A model generated the notes under the pieces. It was not told where the DNA came from, did no database searches, and was given only the letters and a program-made list of their open reading frames with translations. DNA of 64,000 nt from Brucella pecoris (GTDB lineage: Bacteria > Pseudomonadota > Alphaproteobacteria > Rhizobiales > Rhizobiaceae). Numbering within the stretch: the first letter of the stretch is position 1; every line of letters begins with the position of its first letter. The stretch spans positions 124,001-188,000 of the forward strand of contig NZ_VEWK01000006.1 in NCBI RefSeq assembly GCF_006376675.1, given 5' to 3'. Of the stretch, positions 17,908 to 26,270 are shown piece after piece. A program made the position numbers and the translations under genes.

Positions 17908-18423
17908 GTGAGCCATCCCGCTCCTGAAAGTTTCGAGGGCCAGCTTCTGGCCCTCCTGCCGGTCATGCGGCGTTACTCGCGCAGCCTTGCAAAGTCCGAC
18001 GCCGAAGGCGAGGACCTCCTGCAGGACTGTGTGGCGAAGGCATTGGCACGGCGTGGCCAGTGGCGTGGGCTCAATCTGCGTGGGTGGATACTCACGATGA
18101 TGACCAACCTTTATCGCAATGGCTATAAAAGTCGGGCTCGTAGCCGGCATGAAACGCTCGACGCTGCTGAAAATGTCAGTGTCGCGGCGACGGAAACCGA
18201 TCCGTTTCAACTGCAACAGCTAGAAGCGGCGATCAATACGCTGCCGGAAGATAACCGCGCAGTACTGATGCTCATCGTCGTCGAAGGCTACAGCTATGGC
18301 GAAGCGGCAGACATGCTGGGCATACCTGTGGGGACGGTCATGTCGAGACTGTCGCGGGCAAGACACCGCCTCGCCGAATATATGAGCGGTTCGAATATCG
18401 TAACGCTTCGGAGAAACCGATGA
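17908..18423 (+). CDS. ECF-type RNA polymerase sigma factor
   Basis: 171 aa. Region 2 is seen in EGEDLLQDCVAKAL and GWILTMMTNLYRN; region 4 is a helix-turn-helix with YSYGEAADMLGIPVGTVMSRLSRAR (in two adjoining parts). GTG 17908 is preferred because GAGG at 17899-17902 is 5 nt upstream; ATGs at 17863 or 17872 would overlap the preceding gene by up to 38 nt. It is coupled by a 4-bp overlap to a membrane anti-sigma factor, so activity is probably released by an envelope or oxidative signal. Regulon unknown. Confidence 0.87.
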   Translation: MSHPAPESFEGQLLALLPVMRRYSRSLAKSDAEGEDLLQDCVAKALARRGQWRGLNLRGWILTMMTNLYRNGYKSRARSRHETLDAAENVSVAATETDPFQLQQLEAAINTLPEDNRAVLMLIVVEGYSYGEAADMLGIPVGTVMSRLSRARHRLAEYMSGSNIVTLRRNR

Positions 18424-19202
18424 CTGAACACAATTCTCCACTAACCGAAGCGGAACTGCACGCCTATGTCGATGGGCAGTTGTCCGAAGAAGAGCATGCG
18501 CGCATCGTCGGGCTTCTTGAGAGCGATCCCGAACAGGCGGCGCTGGCCGAAGAATGGCGCAGGCAGAATGAGGGTATCAGGCAACTCTTTTCCGGTTACG
18601 CGCAGGCAAAGAGCGACGATCCTGGAATGATCTGGTCAGCGGAAGGATACCGAACGAAAAGGTATCGGGGAGCCGTTGCAGCAGCGGTTCTCGCGGCCTT
18701 GGTGATTGGCGGGGCGGGTGGCTTTGCAGGTTCGCGCCTGCTTGCGGAAGCCGAGCCGCAAATGGCGATTGCGCAAACCCTGCCACAGCAGGCTCAGGCA
18801 GCTTATCTCATCTATGCCAGCGAAGTACGGCATCCGGTCGAGGTCTTCTCCAACGAGGAGGCCCATCTGGCGACATGGCTTGGCAAGCGGCTTGATATAC
18901 CCGATCTCCGCGTTCCCGATCTCCGCTCGCTTGGCTTCCAGCTCGTCGGCGGTCGCCTGTTGCCAGTTGACGGCAAGGCGGGTGCTTTCTTCATGTATGA
19001 GGACGAATCAGGAAAGCGACTTTCGGTGATCGTGGGGCGCAATCCGGATAATCGTGACACGAGCTTCCGGTTTGCCTCAAGCGACGGTGTCGAAACCTTC
19101 TACTGGATCGACAACGATCTTGGTTATGCAGTGAGCGGTGAGATATCGCGCGAGCGGCTGCGGCAGGTGGCGGAAGAATGCTATCGCCAATTTCCGAGCT
19201 GA
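18420..19202 (+). CDS. Transmembrane anti-sigma factor
   Basis: 260 aa. The N-terminal 60 residues (ELHAYVDGQLSEEE) match the cytoplasmic sigma-binding helix bundle of ECF anti-sigma factors but lack the zinc-binding HxxxCxxC residues. One transmembrane helix spans about 83-107, followed by a periplasmic domain of about 150 residues. Start overlaps the sigma factor stop (ATGA). It likely holds the sigma factor inactive at the membrane. Its end is 6 bp from the convergent asparaginase gene. Confidence 0.88.
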   Translation: MTEHNSPLTEAELHAYVDGQLSEEEHARIVGLLESDPEQAALAEEWRRQNEGIRQLFSGYAQAKSDDPGMIWSAEGYRTKRYRGAVAAAVLAALVIGGAGGFAGSRLLAEAEPQMAIAQTLPQQAQAAYLIYASEVRHPVEVFSNEEAHLATWLGKRLDIPDLRVPDLRSLGFQLVGGRLLPVDGKAGAFFMYEDESGKRLSVIVGRNPDNRDTSFRFASSDGVETFYWIDNDLGYAVSGEISRERLRQVAEECYRQFPS

Positions 19203-19208
19203 GCCGAC

Positions 19209-20147
19209 TTATCGATAGTCGCTGAAAGCGCGGACTGTCGCATCCCTAGGGCTCCCGCTGGCAATCAGTGCGGCAAGCAGGATGCGAGCCTGACCGGGAC
19301 GAAGCGTATGCGCGTGAACGGCTCCGGCCTCGCCAAGATCATGTCCACCGCCGCCGCCGCCATAACCAGGCGTCAGCAGGCCTTCCGGTACGCGGCTTGA
19401 AACGACAACAGGAATATTGCGGCGTGAGCATTCGCGGACAGCTTCGACAACGCACGGCGTGGTGTTGCCCGAACCGAGCGCTGCGAGGACAATGCCGCTG
19501 GCACCGGCTGCAATGCTCGCTTTGATATGAACTGCGTCGCAACCCGGATAAATGGCAATCGTGTCGATGCGGTGATCGCCGACCGGCGTCGGGAGTGCCG
19601 GGCTTTGGGTCTGGATTGGCCGTGCGGAACGGAACGCATCAGCACTGTCGCTGCTGAACTTATAGGCACCCCAGGCAGGAACAATCCGTCCGCCGAAGGC
19701 AATAAGGACGCCTTTGTCGGCATTGGTCGGATCGCAGGCAAGCCGAATGGCGGTAGCGAGGTTTTCCGGTCCGTCCGCTTGTGGGTGGTCGGCGGTAAAT
19801 TGCGCGCCGGTGAAAAGCACCGGCTTGCCGATGCGGTGTTGCAGATGCACCAGCAACGCCGTTTCTTCCATCGCATCTGTTCCGTGCAGGACGACGATGC
19901 CGTCCACTTCGCCATCCTTCAGGCCGGAGCCAACCGCATCGCTGATGCGCTGCATGTCGCAGAGGGTGAGGCTCGCGGAATCCTTCGCCATCAGGTCGAG
20001 TGGACGAAGCTCCGCTTCAAGACCCGGTACAAATTCCAGCAGTTCCTCACCGGTCAGGACCGGTGTGCTTGCTCCGTCTTCCCCACGCTTGCTGGCGATG
20101 GTGCCGCCAGTGGCGATCAGCACTATGGAAGGCTTTGCAAGCGACAT
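19209..20147 (-). CDS. L-asparaginase
   Basis: 312 aa. Both catalytic signatures of the asparaginase/glutaminase family are present: ATGGTIAS at 12-19 (nucleophile Thr16) and LHGTDAMEET at 87-96. No signal peptide is visible, so it is probably cytoplasmic. It converts asparagine to aspartate and ammonia. The start at 20147 (MSLAKP) is preferred; the longer reading from 20165 overlaps the permease stop. It is cotranscribed downstream of an AnsP-like permease, giving an uptake-plus-hydrolysis unit for asparagine. Confidence 0.9.
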   Translation of the reverse strand: MSLAKPSIVLIATGGTIASKRGEDGASTPVLTGEELLEFVPGLEAELRPLDLMAKDSASLTLCDMQRISDAVGSGLKDGEVDGIVVLHGTDAMEETALLVHLQHRIGKPVLFTGAQFTADHPQADGPENLATAIRLACDPTNADKGVLIAFGGRIVPAWGAYKFSSDSADAFRSARPIQTQSPALPTPVGDHRIDTIAIYPGCDAVHIKASIAAGASGIVLAALGSGNTTPCVVEAVRECSRRNIPVVVSSRVPEGLLTPGYGGGGGGHDLGEAGAVHAHTLRPGQARILLAALIASGSPRDATVRAFSDYR

Positions 20148-20161
20148 ATTTCCGAATCCTC

Positions 20162-21631
20162 TCACTTACCAGAAATGCTGGCGTCTACAGCACGTTCGGC
20201 AGCAAGTCGATGGATGCGTTCGCGCATCAGATACCAGCCGAGGATGAGGGCAGGGCCGATAATCGCCAGTGAAGCAATCGTCCAGGTGCCAACCGGATAG
20301 TCGAGTGCCATCAGAACAAGCACGCCAAGCAGGAATGCGAGTGTGAGGATACCGGTATAGGGTGCACCGAACATGCGGAAATCTGGACGCACGATTTCGC
20401 CGCGACGTGCAAGATGCCACAGTTTCAACTGGCAAAGGACGATGACGCCCCATGCCGTGATGATGCCGAGTGCGGAGAGATTGAGCGCAATTTCGAACGC
20501 TGCCGCTGGCACGACGGCATTGAGGATGACGCCAATAACGGTGACGACGGCGGTCACCGCGATGCCCATATAGGGAACGCCGTTCTTGTTCATCTTGGCC
20601 AGAGATGCAGGGGCAGAACCGGATACAGCCATGGAATGCAGGATGCGCCCGGTGGAATAAAGCCCGGCATTCAGCGAAGACAGAACGGCTGTCAGAACAA
20701 CGAGGTTCATGATGATATCCGCCCCCTCGACGCCGATTTTGCCGAAGAAGGTTACAAAGGGGCTCTCGCCTGCGGAATAGGCCGTGTAGGGGAGAAGCAG
20801 AGAGAGCAGCAGGACCGAACCCACATAAAAGACAAGCAAGCGGAAGACCACCGTGCGGATTGCGCGGGGCATGACCTTGTGCGGATCTTCGGTCTCTCCA
20901 GCCGTAGTGCCCAGCAACTCGATGGATGCATAGGCGAAAACCACACCCTGTATGATGATGAAGGCAGGCAATATGCCGTTCGGAAACAAGCCACCACTAT
21001 CTGTAATGATGCTGAATCCCGCCGGGTGACCGTCAATCGGCGTGCCTGAAACGACAAAGTAAATGCCGACGACCAGAAACGTGACGAGCGCGATGACCTT
21101 GACGAGGCTGAACCAGAATTCCAGTTCGCCGAACACTTTCACCGACATGAGGTTCATCGCCAGCACGATGACAAGCGCGGTCAGGGCAAACACCCATTGG
21201 TCGATGCCCTGCAGCCACGGCACATAGTGCTTGAAGAAATTCATATAGAGCGCAACTGCTGTCACGTCGGCTACCGACGTCATGGCCCAGTTGAGCCAGT
21301 ACATCCAGCCTGCCGCGAAAGCCAGCTTTTCGCCGTAGAACTCGCGGGCATAGGAGACGAAGGAGCCGGAGCTGGGGCGATGCATGATCAGCTCGCCCAA
21401 GGCGCGCAGAACCAGAAACGCAAAGAAGCCGCACAAGGCATAGACAAAAACCAGAGCCGGACCCGCCAAAGCCAGACGTCCGCCAGCGCCGAGGAATAGC
21501 CCGGTTCCGATCGCCCCACCGATTGCGATCATCTGGATCTGCCTCGGTTTCAGCGCTTTGTGATAGCCGCGATCTTCTTCAATGAACACTTCGCGTTCGG
21601 CCGGGGTGGCCTTCATGGTTTCGATCGGCAT
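20162..21631 (-). CDS. ansP: L-asparagine permease (AAT family)
   Basis: 489 aa with 12 hydrophobic segments. The amino-acid transporter signature [19 protein letters not shown] follows a cytoplasmic [13 protein letters not shown] segment, and the order of motifs ([36 protein letters not shown]) closely matches the E. coli AnsP sequence as I remember it. GGGAGGAG precedes the ATG. The asparaginase gene downstream supports asparagine as substrate. Probably controlled by the GntR-type regulator encoded at 21994-22701. Confidence 0.87.
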   Translation of the reverse strand: MPIETMKATPAEREVFIEEDRGYHKALKPRQIQMIAIGGAIGTGLFLGAGGRLALAGPALVFVYALCGFFAFLVLRALGELIMHRPSSGSFVSYAREFYGEKLAFAAGWMYWLNWAMTSVADVTAVALYMNFFKHYVPWLQGIDQWVFALTALVIVLAMNLMSVKVFGELEFWFSLVKVIALVTFLVVGIYFVVSGTPIDGHPAGFSIITDSGGLFPNGILPAFIIIQGVVFAYASIELLGTTAGETEDPHKVMPRAIRTVVFRLLVFYVGSVLLLSLLLPYTAYSAGESPFVTFFGKIGVEGADIIMNLVVLTAVLSSLNAGLYSTGRILHSMAVSGSAPASLAKMNKNGVPYMGIAVTAVVTVIGVILNAVVPAAAFEIALNLSALGIITAWGVIVLCQLKLWHLARRGEIVRPDFRMFGAPYTGILTLAFLLGVLVLMALDYPVGTWTIASLAIIGPALILGWYLMRERIHRLAAERAVDASISGK

Positions 21632-21993
21632 TACTCCTCCCTGAGAGCGCGGTTTCTACAAACAACCATTCGGCGTGAAAGGCCAATTAGGGCGCGCCGC
21701 TGGCCATTCAATGAGGGTATGGAATTCATCCCTACTTGATGGGTATTCTGTAAGGCTGTATGACAGATTTCGGAGGCGGTTTTAACGCATATCGAAGAAC
21801 GTGCGTCAAGTATTCGGCTTCAAATGAGAAGCTTGGCATGTGTTTCAGGGATATGGTTGCAGGAAAAAAATCAGCAGTAAGAAAGCGTTACCGGCTTGTG
21901 CTTATCTGATATGAAAATGCCGCGCCAAGTCGAAATGGCATGTATAGCCTGCCCGAATCCTGCTGGGGAGGCACAGGAAGCAGCAGCCTGGTG
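21632..21993. other. Intergenic region upstream of ansP
   Basis: 362 bp without a supported gene. It must hold the promoter of the ansP-asparaginase unit and the 3' end of the GntR gene transcript. An imperfect dyad (GAATTCATC ... GATGGGTATTC, about 21722-21750) is the only symmetric feature noted. A short A-run lies near 21865. No clear terminator hairpin was seen. Confidence 0.4.
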
Positions 21994-22701
21994 TCAGACC
22001 TCATCCTTGCCGATGATCGTCGCCACGGCTGTCTTGACCTTGCTCAGATGTGCTTCCATTGCCGCGCGGGCTTCGGCTTCCGACCCCGTCTGAATGGCTT
22101 CGACGATGCGGCGATGTTCGACATTCGACGCTTCGCGACGACCGGACATCAGATTGACGAGTTCAGATTGCTGGATCAGTGCCTCGCGGGCATCAGCCAC
22201 GATCTTGGTAAAGACCGTATTTCCAGAGGCCTCGGCAATGGCGCAGTGAAATTCTGAATCGAGCAGTTCCCATTTCTCGGGATCCATCTGCCGGTCCATC
22301 TTGTCGCAAAGTTCGATCATATGGGCGAGTTGCCCGTTGCTGCGACGAAGGGCAGCCCAGCCTGCTGCCGGTACTTCGATGAAGGGACGCGCCTCGATGA
22401 GATCGCGCGCCGAGTAGCCGCCATAACTCAATTCGCTCGCAGGGGAAACATTCAGGACATACGTGCCGCTGCCTGTACGGGTCTGGGTGAGCCCCAGCGT
22501 CTGTAGCGACCGCAGCGCCTCGCGCACGACCGGACGGCTGACGCCGAACCTGCCAGCGAGTTGAGCTTCCGACGGCAGCCGGGTGCCAACTGCAAGGCGA
22601 CCGGATGTGATGGCCGAGCGAATATCGTCGAATACGACTTCCGCCGCATTCTTTCGTGTGATCGGATGTGTGTCCGATAGCCAATCGGCCAATTCGCTCA
22701 T
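21994..22701 (-). CDS. FadR-subfamily GntR transcriptional regulator
   Basis: 235 aa. The N-terminal winged helix is GTRLPSEAQLAGRFGVSRPVVREALRSL (in two adjoining parts), with the wing TRTGSGTYV. The C-terminal all-helical FCD ligand domain follows (ARDLIEARPFIEVPAAGWAA, EFHCAIAEASGN). The FCD metal/ligand histidines are partly present. It lies upstream in the same orientation as ansP and asparaginase, so a role in sensing asparagine/aspartate or a related acid is plausible but unproven. GGAGG precedes the ATG, and a RIME-like repeat occupies its promoter region. Confidence 0.88.
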   Translation of the reverse strand: MSELADWLSDTHPITRKNAAEVVFDDIRSAITSGRLAVGTRLPSEAQLAGRFGVSRPVVREALRSLQTLGLTQTRTGSGTYVLNVSPASELSYGGYSARDLIEARPFIEVPAAGWAALRRSNGQLAHMIELCDKMDRQMDPEKWELLDSEFHCAIAEASGNTVFTKIVADAREALIQQSELVNLMSGRREASNVEHRRIVEAIQTGSEAEARAAMEAHLSKVKTAVATIIGKDEV

Positions 22702-22745
22702 GTCCGAACCTCCGTCAATTGCCTCGCCCCTGTCAAGCAGCTAAA

Positions 22746-22846
22746 GCACATCCCGAAAATTGCGAAGCGGTTTTCGGACAAGATGCGCATCAAAACAGAG
22801 GGTTAGAGCGCTGATCTGATTTAATCTGATCAAGACGCGCTCTAGG
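22746..22846. repeat. RIME-like intergenic palindromic repeat
   Basis: About 100 bp with two nested hairpins: CCGAAAA (22753-22759) with TTTTCGG (22771-22777), and TAGAGCGC (22804-22811) with GCGCTCTA (22837-22844) enclosing duplicated ATCTGAT units. The wording (CCGAAAA, GAAGCGG, TTTTCGG, AAGATGCGC, CAAAACA) is that of the abundant RIME-type repeats I know from Rhizobiales genomes. It sits between the GntR gene start and the MFS gene end. Confidence 0.75.
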
Positions 22847-22863
22847 CAATTTTCAGGGGGATA

Positions 22864-24195
22864 TCAATCCCCAAACCGGCTCTTGGCGGGTGAATTGATA
22901 GATGCAAAACGCTCTCCGGTCCGGCTCGACAGCCGGGCTGCTCCCAATGATGCTGCGAAAGCAATGGCGAGCATGACGAAGGTGAATTCGGCAACCGCTG
23001 ACCATCCATCAGCAACCCAGAAATAGCCGCCCGCCGCACCGGCAACGCTGGAACCCAGATAGTAGGCGAGCAGATAGAGCGACGATGCATGTCCCTTGCT
23101 GTGGAGCGCCAGTCGTCCGACCAGAGCGCTGGCGACCGAATGGCTGACGAAGAAGCCGACAGTCACGAGGATGATACCCAGGACGATGACAGGCAGTGGC
23201 GCAAACAGGGTCAGAAGACAGCCCGCAGCCTGTATGGCAAGGCCGATGGGAAGGACGGTGAAATAGCCGAGCCTGTCGCCCATCCTTCCAGCGAGCCAGG
23301 AAGCGGCGATGCCGAACAGGTAAACCGTGAAAATGGCTCCGAGTGCCGTTTGGCTGAGGCTATAAGGCGCCGCTATGAGGCGGAAACCGATATAGTTATA
23401 GATGGTGACGAACGAACCCATCACGAGAAAGCCAATGGCAAAGAGCAGTGGCAGGGCCGGATTGCGGATGTGGCCGATCCATGCGCCGAGGTGAAACCGT
23501 GCATTGAATCCGGGGCGCGGGACGAAATTCTGCGAGGCGGGCAGCAGAAAAAGGAAACCGATGGATGCCGCCAGCCCAAGCAGGCCCATGCCGGCGAGGC
23601 CGACGCGCCAGGAGAAATATTCTGCGAGTGTTCCGGCAATGACACGACCTGCCATGCCCCCGAAGGCGTTGCCTGCAATGTAAAGCCCCATCGATGCGCC
23701 AAGGCCGCGCGGGTCGATTTCTTCCGCCAGATAGGTCATGGCGACTGCCGGAACTCCGCCCAGCAACAAACCTTGCAAGGCGCGAATGGCGAGTAGCATA
23801 TGCCAGTCAGGCACCAATGCGCTGGCTATTGTGCACAGTGCAGAGCCGAGAAGCGAAACGAACATCAATGTCCGGCGTCCAAAACGCTCCGATACGGCGG
23901 CGGCGCAGAAGATTGCAAAGGCAAGAAAACCAGTTGAAACGGAGAGCGACAGGGAACTGGCCGCAGGCGTTATGTTAAAATCATGGGCAAAAAGCGGCAT
24001 CAGCGGCTGGACGCAGTAAAGCAGCGAGAAGGTCGCGAAGCCGGACAGGAACAGTGCAATGCTCGCATTGCGAAATGCTGATGTGCCCTTGACGAGATAG
24101 TGTTGTTGTTCGGGTGCCGTGGGAGCTGAAACGAGCTTGAGCTGGCTTTCCGGTGTTCTGACGCTGTCGAGACTGCGTTCCGCGAGGCGTGACAT
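22864..24195 (-). CDS. MFS exporter, YnfM-like
   Basis: 443 aa with 12 predicted membrane segments. Motifs such as LLYCVQPLMPLFA, GMTYLAEEI (adjacent to GVPAVA), SMGLYIAGNAFGGMAGR, MGSFVTIYNYIGFRL and KGHASSLYLLAYYLGSS parallel the E. coli YnfM sequence as I remember it. Members are drug or sugar efflux-type MFS proteins with no firmly known substrate. It is divergent from a LysR regulator gene across 101 bp, the same arrangement as ynfL-ynfM, so LysR control is likely. Confidence 0.87.
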   Translation of the reverse strand: MSRLAERSLDSVRTPESQLKLVSAPTAPEQQHYLVKGTSAFRNASIALFLSGFATFSLLYCVQPLMPLFAHDFNITPAASSLSLSVSTGFLAFAIFCAAAVSERFGRRTLMFVSLLGSALCTIASALVPDWHMLLAIRALQGLLLGGVPAVAMTYLAEEIDPRGLGASMGLYIAGNAFGGMAGRVIAGTLAEYFSWRVGLAGMGLLGLAASIGFLFLLPASQNFVPRPGFNARFHLGAWIGHIRNPALPLLFAIGFLVMGSFVTIYNYIGFRLIAAPYSLSQTALGAIFTVYLFGIAASWLAGRMGDRLGYFTVLPIGLAIQAAGCLLTLFAPLPVIVLGIILVTVGFFVSHSVASALVGRLALHSKGHASSLYLLAYYLGSSVAGAAGGYFWVADGWSAVAEFTFVMLAIAFAASLGAARLSSRTGERFASINSPAKSRFGD

Positions 24196-24243
24196 GACTT
24201 TGCCTTTTCAAATCCTCCCGCTTTTTGATCTAGTCAAAGGCGC

Positions 24244-24264
24244 TCCATTTGTCCAATATATGGA
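24244..24264. promoter_or_regulatory. Candidate LysR box
   Basis: Dyad TCCAT (24244-24248) and ATGGA (24260-24264) separated by exactly 11 bp, which fits the T-N11-A LysR box. It lies between the divergent MFS and LysR genes, 33 bp before the LysR start, as expected for an autoregulated divergent pair. Confidence 0.6.
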
Positions 24265-24296
24265 AGTGACGATTGCAATAGCTTTTGGGTATAGCG

Positions 24297-25178
24297 ATGG
24301 AACTGCGTCATCTGCGTTATTTTCTGGCGGTAGCCGAAGAGGGCAATTTTACCCGCGCGGCTGCGAAGCTCGGGATCGGCCAGCCGCCGCTCAGCCAGCA
24401 GATACGCGATCTCGAAAACGAGATTGGTGTAGCGCTGTTTCATCGCGTGCCGCATGGCGCAGAGCTGACCACAGCAGGCACGGCTTTTCTTGGTGAGGCG
24501 AAGGCTTCGCTTGCTGCCGCTGAGAAGGCGAGGCTGGCGGCGCAAGGCGCCGCGCGGGGAGAAACCGGCAGGCTCGCTCTGGGTTTTACCGCATCGTCTG
24601 CATTCAATCCCACCGTTAGCGGTACGATCCGTAAGTTTCGGGCCAAATGGCCCGATGTCCGGCTGACCCTGACTGAGATGAACAGTCATCTTCTCATGGA
24701 AAAGCTGGTCAGGGGAGAAGTGGATGCTGCCTTTATTCGGCCCGGTCTGGAGAATCCCAAGGATGTGCGCATGAAGCGGCTGGCTGATGAGCCGATGCTG
24801 ATCGCCCTGCCGAGCCATCATCCGCTTGCGGTTCACCCGAAGCTGCCGATTGCGGCCTTGGCAAACGAGGCATTTGTGCTTTTCCCGCGCATTGTGGGGC
24901 TCAGCCTTTATGACGATGTGGTTGAGGCTTGCCGGAATGCGGGCTTTGAAATGATCGTGGCGCAGGAAGCACCGCAGATGCCGTTCGTCGTCAATCTTGT
25001 GGCCGCTGATCTGGGGGTCTCGATTGTTCCCGCTGCAATTGCGCAGATCAAACTGGCCGGAGTGACTTACCGTCCTATCGAAGGCGAACCTCTCCTGGCG
25101 CGACTGGGGCTGGTTTCGATGAAAAGCAATCGGTCCCCGCTTATCGATAACCTGATAAGCTTGTTGCCGGATCCGTAA
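24297..25178 (+). CDS. LysR family transcriptional regulator
   Basis: 293 aa. The N-terminal helix-turn-helix starts at MELRHLRYFLAVAEEGNFTRAA and includes GIGQPPLSQQIRDLE; the C-terminal effector domain resembles BenM/CatM-type periplasmic-binding folds. ATG 24297 is chosen at the conserved MELRHL, 4 codons inside a longer reading. It probably activates or represses the divergent YnfM-like exporter gene. Effector unknown. Confidence 0.9.
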   Translation: MELRHLRYFLAVAEEGNFTRAAAKLGIGQPPLSQQIRDLENEIGVALFHRVPHGAELTTAGTAFLGEAKASLAAAEKARLAAQGAARGETGRLALGFTASSAFNPTVSGTIRKFRAKWPDVRLTLTEMNSHLLMEKLVRGEVDAAFIRPGLENPKDVRMKRLADEPMLIALPSHHPLAVHPKLPIAALANEAFVLFPRIVGLSLYDDVVEACRNAGFEMIVAQEAPQMPFVVNLVAADLGVSIVPAAIAQIKLAGVTYRPIEGEPLLARLGLVSMKSNRSPLIDNLISLLPDP

Positions 25179-25352
25179 TCGTAGTCGCGAAAAGTGTGGC
25201 GTCGGCGAGCACAGCCGCCCTTGTCCAGAAGGATGTGTAAAAGAAGACACTCACCATCAAGAATATTGCGGATAGGGACACGTCATACGTTGCAGTTCTT
25301 TTGGATGTAACTATGGTGACGGCAGAACCTATATGAGTACACTGACCGTTTC

Positions 25353-26270
25353 ATGGTAGAATACCCGCGATGCGGGGCGGGTTTCTCGTCCCTTAAGATC
25401 AGCCGTCGGAAGGCCCTGGGCCTTCTGGCGGCTTTGGCTTTCACCCAAAGGGCCCGTGCCAATCCGGCGCTGCGCATAGCAGCCATCGACTGGGCGATGC
25501 TCGAAACGGCGATGGCGCTTGGCGTCACGCCGATTGCCGCAACGGAACTGATCCAGTTTCGCAAAGATGCTGTCGAACCCGCCATCCCGGAATCTGTCAC
25601 TGATTTAGGTCTTCGAGGCTCGCCGAATTTCGAACTCCTCTATCTTTTGAAGCCCGATCTCATTTTGAGTTCGCCGTTCTACACCCGGCATGAGCCCGCG
25701 CTGACGGCCATCGCGCCGGTTTTGTCCCTGCCGTTTTATGTGCAGGGAGAACCGCCTTACCAGAAGGCGCTTGCGGCGGTATCGGAACTGGGCCGCAAAC
25801 TGGGGCTTGAAGCGAAAGCCGAAGCCGTTTTGCGCGAGCAGGAGTTCTTTCTCGCCCAAACCGCGGATGCATTAATGCCTTTTGCCGATCGTCCGACATA
25901 TCTGGTCAATATCGGCGATGCGCGCCATTTTCGTGCCTTCGGCGATGACAGCATGTTCGGCGATATTGTGTCGAGGCTAGGACTTCCCAATGCGTGGACG
26001 GACCATTCGCGCTTTACGTTTGCAGCTCCGGTGCCGCTGGAAACGCTTGCAGAAAAGCCGGAGGCGCGGATCGTCATTATTTCCGATATTCCGGTCGAAG
26101 CGCGCAACAGCCTTCGCAATAGCCTGATCTGGCGCTCGCTCCAGCCCGTCCGTGACGGGCGCGTTCATCTGTTGGGTAACGTCAATCCTTATGGCGGCAT
26201 CACTGCCGGGTTGCGCTTCGCACGCCTTTTGAAAAATGCCCTGCTGGAACAGCCGGAGGGTAGCCGGTGA
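25353..26270 (+). CDS. fhuD: Fe3+-hydroxamate ABC transporter, substrate-binding protein
   Basis: 305 aa. A twin-arginine-like leader SRRKALGLLAALAF (about 18-31) directs export. The mature part is a FhuD/BtuF-type helical-backbone binding protein: GVTPIAATEL, LLYLLKPDLILSSPFY, then the long connecting helix and VRDGRVHLLGNVNPYGG. It captures ferric hydroxamate siderophores in the periplasm. The stop overlaps the fhuB start (GTGA). The exact start is uncertain: ATG 25353 lacks a strong ribosome-binding site. Confidence 0.85.
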   Translation: MVEYPRCGAGFSSLKISRRKALGLLAALAFTQRARANPALRIAAIDWAMLETAMALGVTPIAATELIQFRKDAVEPAIPESVTDLGLRGSPNFELLYLLKPDLILSSPFYTRHEPALTAIAPVLSLPFYVQGEPPYQKALAAVSELGRKLGLEAKAEAVLREQEFFLAQTADALMPFADRPTYLVNIGDARHFRAFGDDSMFGDIVSRLGLPNAWTDHSRFTFAAPVPLETLAEKPEARIVIISDIPVEARNSLRNSLIWRSLQPVRDGRVHLLGNVNPYGGITAGLRFARLLKNALLEQPEGSR

